64,000 bases of DNA from Pseudomonas haemolytica (lineage in GTDB: Bacteria; Pseudomonadota; Gammaproteobacteria; Pseudomonadales; Pseudomonadaceae), in assembly GCF_009659625.1 (NCBI RefSeq), contig NZ_VOIW01000005.1, forward strand, positions 62,001 to 126,000, in the 5' to 3' direction. The notes beneath the pieces are model-generated. The model was not told the DNA's origin. It was given only the letters and a program-made list of their open reading frames with translations, and searched no databases. Made by a program: the position numbers and the translations under genes. Positions 17,657 through 25,973 of the stretch are shown piece by piece; position 1 is the first letter of the stretch; each line of letters opens with the position of its first letter.

Positions 17657-19165
17657 TTAGCTGTGTGTGGGGATCGGCTTGCGCATCAACCTCCCCACCA
17701 CCAGCGCCCCCAGCAACCCCAATAACCCCGCCACCCATAACACCCCGCTGAACCCGCCCACAAACGCCTGCCGCGCCAGCGGTTGTACCGTCACCCGCGC
17801 CGCTTCCGGCACCAGGCTCAGCGCCGCTGGCATATCGCCCGCCACCACCCGCGAAGCAATCCCCGCCACCTGTGCCTGCCATTGGGGGTCGATACTCGCG
17901 TTCAGCAGTTGCTCGCTATGGCTACTCAGCAATGCGCCATATACGCCGATAGCCAACATGATCGCGCTGAAACGCATGGTGGTGCTCATGCCCGACGCCA
18001 TTCCCGCACGGTCCCGTGGTACACAGGCCATGATGTTTTTCTGCGTGTCGCCATTGAGCAATCCAGCCCCCGCACCGGTGACGGCAATCGCCAGGGCAAA
18101 GGGCAAATAGCCGCCAACCTGCACCGCCCAGGCGCTCAACAGGTTGCCGCAGCCCACCAGGGTCAAGCCGCTCGCCATCATTGTCGCCGGCGTGAAGCGT
18201 GCCGCCAGGCGTGCACCGATGCGCGGGCAGACCAGCATGGTCAAGGCGAACGGCAGCATGCCCAGGCCCGAGGCAATCGCGGAGAAACCGAGGCCGTTCT
18301 GCAGGTAGAACGGCAGCAGCGTCATCATCACTTGGGCACACCCGGCATAGGCAAACATGCCGAGCAAGGCGCCGATAAAACGTGGGTGCCGAAACAGCTG
18401 CAAGTCCACCATCGGTCGCTGTTGCAGCCGTTCGACCAGTACGAACACGCCCATCAACAGCCCGCCACCGATCAGGCGGGCGTAGGTCAGCGGGCTGTCC
18501 CAGCCGACACGATTAGCCTCGATCAGCCCCCAGATCAGGCACAGCAAGCTGCCACTGAACGCCAGGCTGCCCCAGGGATCCAGGCGCGCTGATTGAGTGT
18601 CGCGAGACTCCGGGATCGCCCGCAGCACCAGCGCCATCAGCCCCAGGCCCACCGGCAGGTTGAGATAGAAAATCCAGCGCCAGCCCAAGTACTCGGTAAT
18701 CAAGCCGCCTACGGTCGGCGCTGCGGTCATCGCCACACCCATGCACGCGCCCCAGAACGCCCACGCCTTGGCCCGTTCCGTTTCATCGTGGAAGGTATGC
18801 CCGATAGAGGCCAGCGCGGAGGTCAGCAACAGGGCCGCGCCCACCCCCTTTACCGCCCGGGCGGTGTCCAGCCATAGCGCAGTGGGGGCCGCGCCGCAGC
18901 CAAGGGACGCAAGGATGAAAATCCCCAGGCCCCACACCAGGGTTTTCTTGCGGCCGAAGCGATCGGCGATACTCCCGGCCGGCAACAACAGCGCGGCGAA
19001 CGCCAGCATATAGGCGCTGACCACCCATTCGATATCGGCAAAGTTGGCGCCCAGGTCGCGGGCGATGCTCGGCAGCGTGACGGCAACGATATTGGTATCG
19101 AGCACGATCAACGAACAGACGCCGGAAGCGGTCAGCAACGTCAGGCGTGGACTGACCCGGCTCAT
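17657..19165 (-). CDS. MFS transporter of the DHA2 (14-TM) drug exporter family
   Basis: A 502-residue membrane protein with about 14 hydrophobic segments. Motif A-like AGSIADRFGRKKTLVWG lies after the second helix and a motif C-like stretch GGLITEYLGWRWIFYLNLPVG near residue 165, as in EmrB/QacA-type proton-driven exporters. It is probably an inner-membrane efflux pump for organic compounds. The ATG at 19165 has AAGG upstream. It is divergent from a LysR gene 150 bases away, the usual layout of a locally regulated exporter. The substrate is unknown. Confidence 0.9.
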   Translation of the reverse strand: MSRVSPRLTLLTASGVCSLIVLDTNIVAVTLPSIARDLGANFADIEWVVSAYMLAFAALLLPAGSIADRFGRKKTLVWGLGIFILASLGCGAAPTALWLDTARAVKGVGAALLLTSALASIGHTFHDETERAKAWAFWGACMGVAMTAAPTVGGLITEYLGWRWIFYLNLPVGLGLMALVLRAIPESRDTQSARLDPWGSLAFSGSLLCLIWGLIEANRVGWDSPLTYARLIGGGLLMGVFVLVERLQQRPMVDLQLFRHPRFIGALLGMFAYAGCAQVMMTLLPFYLQNGLGFSAIASGLGMLPFALTMLVCPRIGARLAARFTPATMMASGLTLVGCGNLLSAWAVQVGGYLPFALAIAVTGAGAGLLNGDTQKNIMACVPRDRAGMASGMSTTMRFSAIMLAIGVYGALLSSHSEQLLNASIDPQWQAQVAGIASRVVAGDMPAALSLVPEAARVTVQPLARQAFVGGFSGVLWVAGLLGLLGALVVGRLMRKPIPTHS

Positions 19166-19315
19166 GATTGAATTACCTTGCAGGCAATAGGGAAAACACA
19201 GTTGACGTACATCGCAAGGGCTCTCTAATGTTGAGTTACTGCAAGCTTATCCCCGGCCAATCACATCTCTGTTAGGCGCGGGAAAGCACTTCATTACCTT
19301 TGAGCTAATGCTGCG

Positions 19316-20212
19316 ATGGAAATCCGCCATTTTCGTTACTTCCTGGCCGTGGCCCGGCAGCGCAATTTCACCCGTGCCGCCGAGCAATTGGGCATCGCGC
19401 CGCCCACCCTGAGCCGGCAAATCCAGGACATGGAAACCAGCCTGGGCACGCGCTTGTTTATCCGCCAGCAGCGCGAAGTCAGCCTCACCGAAGCGGGTGC
19501 CGCGTTACTGATCGAGGCCGAAGCCACTGTGCGCCAGTTCGAGTTCGCCCAGCGCAATGCCCAGCGCGCCGGGCGTGGCGAGACCGGGCATATCGAGTTG
19601 GGCTATGTGGCCTCGGCGCTGTACTCGGGGTTATTGCAACGCCAGGTACAGGCGTTCAGCGAGGCGTTTCCCGACGTCAGCGTGACGGTGCGTGAATGCG
19701 CCATGGCAGCGCTGCCAGGCGCGGTGGCCGATGGGCGGTGCGATATCGGTTATATCCGCTCGCCGATGACCTTGCCTGACGGCGTGGACGCGGTGCGTCT
19801 GGACAGCGAAGGCTTTGTGCTGGCGCTGGCCCAGGATTCCTGGCTGTTGGGGCTCAGGGCGATCGCATGCGAACACCTGGAGAACGAGACGTTTATCTTG
19901 CCGGAGCAAATCAGCGGCACGTTGCACGTCGCCGCCCAAGGCGGCTACGCACCGCGCCTGGGGCCGCAGCCGGGCGGGTTGGTGGCGGTAGTGGCGCTGG
20001 TGTCGCTGGGGCAGGGCATAGCGGTGGTGCCGGCATCGATGGTCGGGCATGTGAGCCTGCCGGGCGTGGTGTACCGCACTATTCAGGGCTGCGATGCGTC
20101 GTCGTGGCTGTCGTTGATTCACCGGCGCTTTGAAAAAGCGCCGGCGGTGGCGCGGTATATCCAACAGGTCAAGCAGTCAGCCGCGGCTGCACCGAGTCGG
20201 CCAGCCGCGTAA
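19316..20212 (+). CDS. LysR-family transcriptional regulator
   Basis: A 298-residue LysR regulator. The N-terminal winged helix-turn-helix covers residues ~1-60 (RHFRYFLAVARQRNFTRAAEQLGIAPPTLSRQIQDME), followed by a periplasmic-binding-protein-like effector domain from ~90 (GHIELGYVASALYSGLL). It is divergent from the MFS exporter and probably controls it in response to an aromatic or other small ligand. Its 3' end overlaps the convergent dhaL gene by 44 bases. It belongs to the exporter side rather than the polyol cluster by orientation. Confidence 0.92.
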   Translation: MEIRHFRYFLAVARQRNFTRAAEQLGIAPPTLSRQIQDMETSLGTRLFIRQQREVSLTEAGAALLIEAEATVRQFEFAQRNAQRAGRGETGHIELGYVASALYSGLLQRQVQAFSEAFPDVSVTVRECAMAALPGAVADGRCDIGYIRSPMTLPDGVDAVRLDSEGFVLALAQDSWLLGLRAIACEHLENETFILPEQISGTLHVAAQGGYAPRLGPQPGGLVAVVALVSLGQGIAVVPASMVGHVSLPGVVYRTIQGCDASSWLSLIHRRFEKAPAVARYIQQVKQSAAAAPSRPAA

Positions 20213-20816
20213 GTATCAGGCAGCACGACACCGCCCCGGCATCCAGCACGCCGAGGGAGCGCTCGCCCAAGCGACTGGCGCGGCCGATCTTCGCCACCAG
20301 GTCCTTGGTCGAATCGCGCCCCTGGGAGGCCGCGGTTTTCATCGCCTCCAGCGCATTATTGAAGGAGGCCCCCGAGGCATGCGCCTGTTCAAACGCCTCT
20401 ACCGCTGGAATCAAGGTATCCATCAGGCACTTGTCACCTACGCCCGCCTCGGTGATGTCTTGCAGTGAGGTCAAGCCGCCGCGCAACAGGTGGGCGAAGG
20501 TGGCGGCATCGATGTCTTCGCTGCCGCGCACTTCGTTGGCCATGCCGATAAACAGGCTGCCGTACAACGGCCCCATGGAGCCGCCGATGCCTTCCATCAA
20601 ACTCAGGGTCAGTTCATCCAGGGCTTCGGCCAGGGTCAGTTGACGGCCTTCGATCATGCGACCGCAATGGGCGAAGCCCTTGGCCATATTGATGCCGTGG
20701 TCGCCGTCGCCAATCGCGCCGTCGACTTCGCTGAGGTATTCACGGTTGGCCACGATGACGCTGACCAGATCGGCGACGATGGCGCTGCCATCGCGGGTGG
20801 AAAAATGCTGGCTCAT
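20169..20816 (-). CDS. dhaL: Dihydroxyacetone/tetrulose kinase nucleotide-binding subunit (DhaL)
   Basis: A 215-residue DhaL-type all-helical subunit that binds the nucleotide and Mg. The metal-binding Asp cluster is clear in VDGAIGDGDHGINMAKGF. GGSMGPLYGSLFIGMA and a C-terminal RASRLGERSLGVLDAGAVSC are also family marks. It starts 4 bases after the dhaK stop codon, with its GGAG site inside the dhaK end, so the two are coupled. No DhaM phosphocarrier is present, so the phosphoryl donor is unresolved. In this operon it is likely to phosphorylate a ketotetrose such as erythrulose rather than dihydroxyacetone (inference). It is the last gene of the operon and meets the LysR gene tail-to-tail with a 44-base overlap. 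Confidence 0.9.
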   Translation of the reverse strand: MSQHFSTRDGSAIVADLVSVIVANREYLSEVDGAIGDGDHGINMAKGFAHCGRMIEGRQLTLAEALDELTLSLMEGIGGSMGPLYGSLFIGMANEVRGSEDIDAATFAHLLRGGLTSLQDITEAGVGDKCLMDTLIPAVEAFEQAHASGASFNNALEAMKTAASQGRDSTKDLVAKIGRASRLGERSLGVLDAGAVSCCLILTRLADSVQPRLTA

Positions 20817-20819
20817 GGT

Positions 20820-21821
20820 TCACTCCGCCTGGGTCATGCCGATGGAACGGCAGGGTTGGTCGATCAGGGTTTTCAGTTCTAAGTCGAGGCCGAGCAGGGT
20901 CAGGGTCACGCCCATCATTTCCAGGGAGGTGAAGTAGTTGCCGACGTAGCAGCGGTGAATCTTCAAGCCCTTGGCCTTGAGCTGTTTTTCCACCTCGGCG
21001 TAGAAAATATACAACTCCATCACCGGTGTAGCGCCGAGGCCCGAGACCAGCACCACCACACTGTCGTCCTGGCTGAAATCACGATCCGCCAGGATCGGTG
21101 CGAGCATGCGCTCGGCCATGGCGGCAGCCGGCTCAATCGGGATGACTTCGATGCCCGGTTCGCCGTGATGGCCGATGCCCAACTCCATCTGGCCGTCGGG
21201 GATCTGGAAGTTCGGCTTGCCCACGGCAGCGATGGTGCAGGGCGTGAGGCCGATACCAATCGAGCGGCAGTGGTCGACGGTTTTCTGCGCGACGCGAATC
21301 ACCCCGTCCAGGTCGTAATGCTGGGCAGCGGCGGCACCGCCGATCTTCCACATGAAAATTTCCCCGGCCACGCCACGACGCTTGGCGATATCCGCCTTGG
21401 GCGCCGAGGCCACGTCGTCGTTGGCGACCACGGTGCGGATGTGCATGTCTTTGCTGGCGGCCATTTTCATCGCCAGCTTGACGTTCATATTGTCGCCGGC
21501 GTAGTTGCCATACAGGCAAGCCACGCCTGCGCCATGGTCGGCAGCGCGGAAGGCGTCGAAAAAGCTCTTGGCGGTGGGCGAGGAGAAAATCTCACCGACG
21601 GCCACGGCATCCACCAGGCCCGGGCCGACATAACCGAGGAACGCCGGTTCATGCCCGGAGCCGCCACCGGTGACGATGCCGACACGGCCGCGGGCGGACG
21701 GCCTGGCTTTGACGATGACCCGTGGGTTGGTCTCGTACTGGCGCAGCTCGGGGTGCGCGACCAGGATGCCGCGCAGCATGTCCTCGACCACTTGGTCTGG
21801 ATCGTTGATGACTCGATTCAT
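20820..21821 (-). CDS. dhaK: Dihydroxyacetone/tetrulose kinase substrate-binding subunit (DhaK)
   Basis: A 333-residue DhaK-type subunit that holds the keto sugar as a hemiaminal on a His. Visible motifs: VTGGGSGHEPAFLGYVGPG, LYGNYAGDNMNVKLAMKMA and GIGHHGEPGIEVIP, which carries the substrate-linked His, then VVLVSGLGATPVMELYIFY. It is split from DhaL, unlike the fused ATP-dependent kinases known for erythrulose use in actinobacteria. The context (two polyol dehydrogenases, RbsABC-like importer, RpiB-like isomerase) points to a C4 ketose substrate. The ATG at 21821 has AGGAA upstream. Cytoplasmic. Confidence 0.9.
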   Translation of the reverse strand: MNRVINDPDQVVEDMLRGILVAHPELRQYETNPRVIVKARPSARGRVGIVTGGGSGHEPAFLGYVGPGLVDAVAVGEIFSSPTAKSFFDAFRAADHGAGVACLYGNYAGDNMNVKLAMKMAASKDMHIRTVVANDDVASAPKADIAKRRGVAGEIFMWKIGGAAAAQHYDLDGVIRVAQKTVDHCRSIGIGLTPCTIAAVGKPNFQIPDGQMELGIGHHGEPGIEVIPIEPAAAMAERMLAPILADRDFSQDDSVVVLVSGLGATPVMELYIFYAEVEKQLKAKGLKIHRCYVGNYFTSLEMMGVTLTLLGLDLELKTLIDQPCRSIGMTQAE

Positions 21822-21865
21822 AACGCGGGTTCCTGTGTTGTTGTTCTAGTGGTTCAACGCAATCC

Positions 21866-21885
21866 AGTGTGGGAGGGGCCTGTGG
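21866..21885. repeat. Half REP element
   Basis: GTGTGGGAGGGGCCTGTGG keeps one outer arm of the REP family without its inverted partner. It lies between the zinc dehydrogenase stop and the dhaK start, inside the operon. Confidence 0.5.
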
Positions 21886-21890
21886 TGTGC

Positions 21891-23006
21891 TTAGGGCTCG
21901 AGGACCACTTTGAGCGACTTGTCCCCACGCTCCATCACCGCAAACGCCTCCTTGAAATCCGCCAGCGCAAACTTATGGGTCACCACATCGCGCATGTCGA
22001 TCTTGCGGTTGCCGATAAAGTCGATGGCCCTGGGGTACATGTACGGCCCCAGGTGCGAGCCAAGGATATCCAGCTCCTTGCGGTCGCCGATGATCGACCA
22101 ATCTACCGTGGCCTCGTCATTGAACACGCTGAACTCGACGAAGCGCCCCAGCTTGCGCAGCATCGCCAGGCCCTGGTTGACCGCCTTGTGGTGGCCGGTG
22201 GCTTCGATATAGATGTCGCAGCCGTAGCCGTCAGTGATCTCGCGGATTTTCGCCAGCACGTCCACTTCGGCCGGGTTCCAGACTTCGTCGGCACCCATGC
22301 GCAGAGCGAGGGCGGCGCGTTCGGGTTTCATGTCCAGCACGATAAGTTTTTTCGGGTTGCGCAACCGCACCGCGCCGATGATGCCCAGGCCCAGGGTACC
22401 GGCGCCGGCGACCACCACAATGTCGTCATGGTCGACGTTGGCGCGCTCCGCCGCGTGCAGCGAGCAGGCCAGCGGCTCGATCAAAATCGCTTCGTCCGGG
22501 GCGATGGATTCCGGCACTTTGTGGATGATGCCTTCCTTGGTAAAGATCATGTACTGGGCCATGGCGCCCTGCACATTATTCTGGAAGCCATACAGGTCGT
22601 GCTTCTGGCACATCCAGTACTGGCCGTGGTTGCAGAAGCGGCAACCCCAGCACGGCACGATCTGCTCGGAGATAACCCGGTCGCCGACGGCCACGCCGCG
22701 TTTCTCGGCGCCTGGACCGAGGGCGACTACCCGGCACACGAACTCATGCCCGGGAATCATCGGCGGCTTCACGTAGCGCGGTTGCTCGGCATCGCCCCAG
22801 AACGACGGCGCGCCGCGATAGGTCTTGATATCGCCCATGCAGATGCCGCACAGCTCGACCTTGGTCAGGATCTCATCGGGGCCGGGCGTGGGCACGTCGA
22901 CGGTTTCCAGGCGATAGTCTTCCGGGCCGTGGCAGACCACGGCCTGCATGGTTTTCGGGATGCTCGGGGCGAGTTGTTCAGGTGTGCGTTCGGTGACGGT
23001 AGACAT
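21891..23006 (-). CDS. Zinc-dependent polyol dehydrogenase (erythritol/L-threitol dehydrogenase-like)
   Basis: A 371-residue medium-chain dehydrogenase. Catalytic zinc ligands are in ELCGICMGDIK and PGHEFVCRV. The structural-zinc region is only partly Cys-rich (CWGCRFCNHGQYWMC). The Rossmann segment is VVVAGAGTLGLGIIG followed by the acidic VLDMKPER, which suggests NAD. The sequence recalls the erythritol/L-threitol dehydrogenase type described for tetritol catabolism in mycobacteria. In this operon it would oxidise a C4 polyol to the ketotetrose that DhaKL phosphorylates. The substrate is inferred. It is followed by dhaK after 69 bases containing half a REP. Confidence 0.75.
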   Translation of the reverse strand: MSTVTERTPEQLAPSIPKTMQAVVCHGPEDYRLETVDVPTPGPDEILTKVELCGICMGDIKTYRGAPSFWGDAEQPRYVKPPMIPGHEFVCRVVALGPGAEKRGVAVGDRVISEQIVPCWGCRFCNHGQYWMCQKHDLYGFQNNVQGAMAQYMIFTKEGIIHKVPESIAPDEAILIEPLACSLHAAERANVDHDDIVVVAGAGTLGLGIIGAVRLRNPKKLIVLDMKPERAALALRMGADEVWNPAEVDVLAKIREITDGYGCDIYIEATGHHKAVNQGLAMLRKLGRFVEFSVFNDEATVDWSIIGDRKELDILGSHLGPYMYPRAIDFIGNRKIDMRDVVTHKFALADFKEAFAVMERGDKSLKVVLEP

Positions 23007-23033
23007 GACAAAACCTCACGACATAAAGATCAA

Positions 23034-23789
23034 TTACTGAATGCTGTAGCCGCCGTCGATCACCATGTTGGCACCGGTGATCATCTGCGCGGCATCGCTG
23101 AGCAGGTACAACGCCAGCCCGGCGATTTCTTCCGGCTGGGCGAAACGGCCCGCCGGGATCTGCAATTTGGCCCGCTCACCCACTTCACCGGCCCAGGCTT
23201 TTTTGCCCAGGGCGGTTTCGACGATGGTGGGGGAGATAGCGTTGACGTTGACGTGTGGCGCCCATTCCATGGCCAATACCTTGGTCATGCCGACGATGGC
23301 CGCCTTGCTTGCACAGTAGGCAACGTGACGGTCCAGGCCGATCACGGCAGCCTGTGAGGCGAGGTTGACGATGCGCCCGCTGCCGCTGGCCAGCATGTGT
23401 TTGGCGCAGGCCTGGGCCATGAAGAAACTGGCCTTGAGGTTGATGTCCAGGGTGGTGTCCCAGGCGCTTTCGCTGACGTCGATGGCCTTGTCCAGCAGCA
23501 CCACGCCGGCGCTGTTGATCAAGTAGTCCAGGCGTTGGAAGTGTGCGAATACGCGGTCGACGGTGGGTTGTATCTGGGCGGACTGGCCGAGGTCGACGGC
23601 AATGCCCAGGTGCCCGGTACCGAGGCGGGCGGCCACCTCGACCACTGCGGGGTCGCGGTCCAGCAGCGCCACGCGGGCACCGCGCTCCACCAGTAGGGTG
23701 GCGCAGGCCAGGCCGATGCCGGCGGCGCCGCCGGTGATTACCGCGCAACGGCCACTGAGGTCGAAGGCTTGGTTCCAGAATCCAGACAT
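23034..23789 (-). CDS. SDR-family polyol dehydrogenase (D-threitol dehydrogenase-like)
   Basis: A 251-residue short-chain dehydrogenase. The cofactor loop is TGGAAGIGLA followed by LLDRDP (Asp favours NAD), then NSAGV, and the catalytic Ser (NLASQAAVIG) and YCASKAAIVG motif. The C-terminus is GANMVIDGGYSIQ. The internal ATG at 23789 has GGAG seven bases upstream; the ATG at 23801 lacks a site and is rejected. The pairing of one SDR with one zinc dehydrogenase beside a DHA-type kinase and RpiB matches known D-threitol/L-threitol/erythritol gene sets, so it may use the other stereoisomer of the C4 polyol. Predicted cytoplasmic. Confidence 0.78.
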   Translation of the reverse strand: MSGFWNQAFDLSGRCAVITGGAAGIGLACATLLVERGARVALLDRDPAVVEVAARLGTGHLGIAVDLGQSAQIQPTVDRVFAHFQRLDYLINSAGVVLLDKAIDVSESAWDTTLDINLKASFFMAQACAKHMLASGSGRIVNLASQAAVIGLDRHVAYCASKAAIVGMTKVLAMEWAPHVNVNAISPTIVETALGKKAWAGEVGERAKLQIPAGRFAQPEEIAGLALYLLSDAAQMITGANMVIDGGYSIQ

Positions 23790-23821
23790 GAGTGACTCCA
23801 TTTTCGAAAACGGTGAAGATC

Positions 23822-23932
23822 AAAATGTGGGAGGGGCGGTGCGACGATTCGACTTGCTCCCGATAGCGATATAACAGTGATAAATCGGTCGGCTGACACA
23901 CTGCTATCGGGAGCAAGCCCCCTCCCACACTT
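23822..23932. repeat. REPIN with one altered arm
   Basis: The right arm (ATCGGGAGCAAGCCCC plus CTCCCACA) is standard. The left arm reads GTGGGAGGGGCGG, then extra bases before TTGCTCCCGAT. About 15 bases appear inserted in the left arm. It lies between the sugar-binding protein gene and the SDR gene inside the operon, where it could protect the upstream importer mRNA. Confidence 0.88.
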
Positions 23933-23953
23933 GACTGTATTTCAAGTCAATAG

Positions 23954-24961
23954 CTACTTACCGCCGCTGACCTGTTTGTACAGCGCATCCGCATTGGCAT
24001 TGGTCACCGGCACCCACGGCAGGATGTAATTCTTGGCCGTGCCGTCGCCCCATTTCACGTCCTTGGCATAGCGCTCCCAGATCACCGACTGCGGCTTGTA
24101 GTCCTTGCCGGCCAGGGCACGCAGGGCCACGTCCAGCGCGCCTTGGGACTGGGCCTGGGCATCCTGGAGAAAGGTCGTGACTTCATCCTTTTTCGCCGCC
24201 TGGATCGCATCCGGCATGCCGTCGATGGAGGTCACTGGCACGTCCTTGGACGTCAGGCCATGGGATTTCAGCGCCTGTACGGCGCCCAAGGCCATGTCGT
24301 CGTTCTGCGCGATCACACCGTTGATGCCCTTGGGGTGGGCGTTCAACCAGTCTTCGGTGAGGGTCAGGGCTTGGGCGCGGTCCCAGTTGGCGGTCTTCTT
24401 CTCGATGATCTTGATGTCCGGGTGCTTGCCCAGCACTTCCAGCTCGCCTTTTTCCCGGTCGATCTGCGCCGACTGGCCAATCGGGCCCTGGATGATCACC
24501 ACGTTGCCCTTGCCGTTGAGCTTGTCGACCATGGCCTGGGCCTGCAGGCGGCCGCCTTCCACGTCGTCGTTACCGACATACGGCACGTTGGCATCGGCTA
24601 CTTTCGTATTGGAGGCGATGACCACCACGTCGTTGCTCATGGCGGCCTTGACGGTACCCACGCCGGCCTTGGTATCAATCGGTACGAACAGAATCGCGTC
24701 GTAGCGTTGAGTCACCATGTTTTCGATTTGGTTGTTCTGGGTCAGGGCGTCGTAGTTGCCGTCGAACACCGTCAACTGCACGGTGCCATCCTTGACGGCC
24801 GGATGTTCCTTGAGCTCCCGGACCCAGTTCTGCATGAACTGGCCCTTGAGGCCGTAGACGGCTGCACCGATCTTGTAGGTCTTGCCATCGCCAGCCAGGG
24901 CGATACTGCTGGCGAGCAGGGAGAGGGCCGCCGCGGCGGCCAAGGGGGTACCCAGTTTCAT
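23954..24961 (-). CDS. Sugar/polyol ABC transporter periplasmic binding protein (RbsB-like)
   Basis: A 335-residue type I periplasmic binding protein. Residues 1-~23 are a signal peptide (hydrophobic core LAAAAALSLLASSIALA, then GDGK). The mature fold has family marks MVTQRYDAILFVPIDTKA, YVGNDDVEGGRLQAQAMVD and GVIAQNDDMALGAVQAL. It should deliver the substrate to the adjacent RbsC/RbsA proteins. Being third in the importer order (ATPase, permease, binding protein) is unusual. A match to the Hfq/Crc motif (AACAATAA) lies just upstream of its start. The substrate is inferred to be a C4 polyol from the operon. Confidence 0.9.
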   Translation of the reverse strand: MKLGTPLAAAAALSLLASSIALAGDGKTYKIGAAVYGLKGQFMQNWVRELKEHPAVKDGTVQLTVFDGNYDALTQNNQIENMVTQRYDAILFVPIDTKAGVGTVKAAMSNDVVVIASNTKVADANVPYVGNDDVEGGRLQAQAMVDKLNGKGNVVIIQGPIGQSAQIDREKGELEVLGKHPDIKIIEKKTANWDRAQALTLTEDWLNAHPKGINGVIAQNDDMALGAVQALKSHGLTSKDVPVTSIDGMPDAIQAAKKDEVTTFLQDAQAQSQGALDVALRALAGKDYKPQSVIWERYAKDVKWGDGTAKNYILPWVPVTNANADALYKQVSGGK

Positions 24962-24975
24962 AAGTAGAACTCCAG

Positions 24976-24983
24976 TTATTGTT
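24976..24983 (-). promoter_or_regulatory. Candidate Hfq/Crc target motif before the binding-protein gene
   Basis: On the minus strand this reads AACAATAA, an exact match to AAnAAnAA, 14 bases upstream of the ATG and next to the CTGGAG site. In pseudomonads such motifs bind Hfq with Crc and block translation when preferred carbon sources are present. Motif match only. Confidence 0.45.
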
Positions 24984-24995
24984 ATCGGTCGTTCT

Positions 24996-25973
24996 TCAGC
25001 GTTTTTTCTTGCGCCACACGTCGATCAGTACTGCGAACACGATGATCAGGCCCTTGGCGACCTGCTGGTAATAGGAGGACACGCCGAGCAGGTTCAGGCC
25101 GTTGTTGATCACACCGATCAACAGCGCACCGAACAAGGTGCCGACAATGCTGCCGGTACCGCCCGACAGGCTGGTGCCGCCGATTACCACCGCGGCAATC
25201 GCGTCCAGCTCATAGGAAACCCCAGCCTGGGGCAGGGCAGAGGTGGTACGTGCCGACAACACCACGCCGGCCAACCCGGCGAGCAGGCCCGAGACCACGT
25301 ACACCGAGAACATCACCTTGCGCACGCCGATGCCGGAGGTGCGCGCGCTTTTTTCATTGCCGCCCACCGCGTACACATAACGGCCGTAGGTGGTGTAGCG
25401 CAGCACCATCCAGAAGATCAGCGCGACCACGGCGAAGATGATGATCGGCACGCCCACCGGGCCGATTTTGCCGATACCCAGGGCCAGGTAGGCGTCGGGC
25501 AGGTCGGTGATCGGGCTGCCGTCGTTGAGGATAAAGGTCATGCCCCGGGCAATGCTGAGCATGCCGAGGGTCGCCACGAACGGCGGGATCGACAGGTTGG
25601 CGACCATAAAGCCATTGACCACGCCGAGCATCGCCCCGGCAAACATCCCGGCGCTGACGGCTGCCAACAGGCCGTAGCCCTGGGTCGCGACCATGGCGCT
25701 GCACAGCCCGGCAAACGCCAGGATCGAACCCACTGACAGGTCGATGCCCTTGGTCAGGATCACATAGGTCATGCCCACGGCGAGGATGCCGTTGATGGAG
25801 GTCTGGCGCAGGATGTCCATCCAGTTGCGCCAGGTCATGAAGTATTCGCTGGAGAACGCCATCACCACGCAGAGCAGGATAAACACCAGCGGCAGGCCGA
25901 AGCGGTCGAGGGACAGGCGCAGGCGCTTGCGTGGCGCCGTGGTTACGGGGGCGACAATGGTTTTGGCATTCAT
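24996..25973 (-). CDS. Sugar/polyol ABC transporter permease (RbsC-like)
   Basis: A 325-residue inner-membrane permease of the ribose/xylose type with about 8-10 hydrophobic helices. Family segments: TYVILTKGIDLSVGSILAFAG, AMLGVVNGFMVANLSIPPFVATLGMLSIARGM and IAAVVIGGTSLSGGTGSIVGTLFGALLIGVINNGLNLL. Its ATG overlaps the ATPase stop by four bases (ATGA), so the two are translationally coupled. It forms the channel of the C4 polyol importer proposed for this operon. Confidence 0.93.
   Translation of the reverse strand: MNAKTIVAPVTTAPRKRLRLSLDRFGLPLVFILLCVVMAFSSEYFMTWRNWMDILRQTSINGILAVGMTYVILTKGIDLSVGSILAFAGLCSAMVATQGYGLLAAVSAGMFAGAMLGVVNGFMVANLSIPPFVATLGMLSIARGMTFILNDGSPITDLPDAYLALGIGKIGPVGVPIIIFAVVALIFWMVLRYTTYGRYVYAVGGNEKSARTSGIGVRKVMFSVYVVSGLLAGLAGVVLSARTTSALPQAGVSYELDAIAAVVIGGTSLSGGTGSIVGTLFGALLIGVINNGLNLLGVSSYYQQVAKGLIIVFAVLIDVWRKKKR

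Noticed and set aside
20955..23357. 800-codon plus-strand open frame across the dhaK and dehydrogenase genes
   Set aside because: It is the antisense shadow of well-recognised genes in high-GC DNA; its translation shows no known fold and it spans several real gene boundaries.
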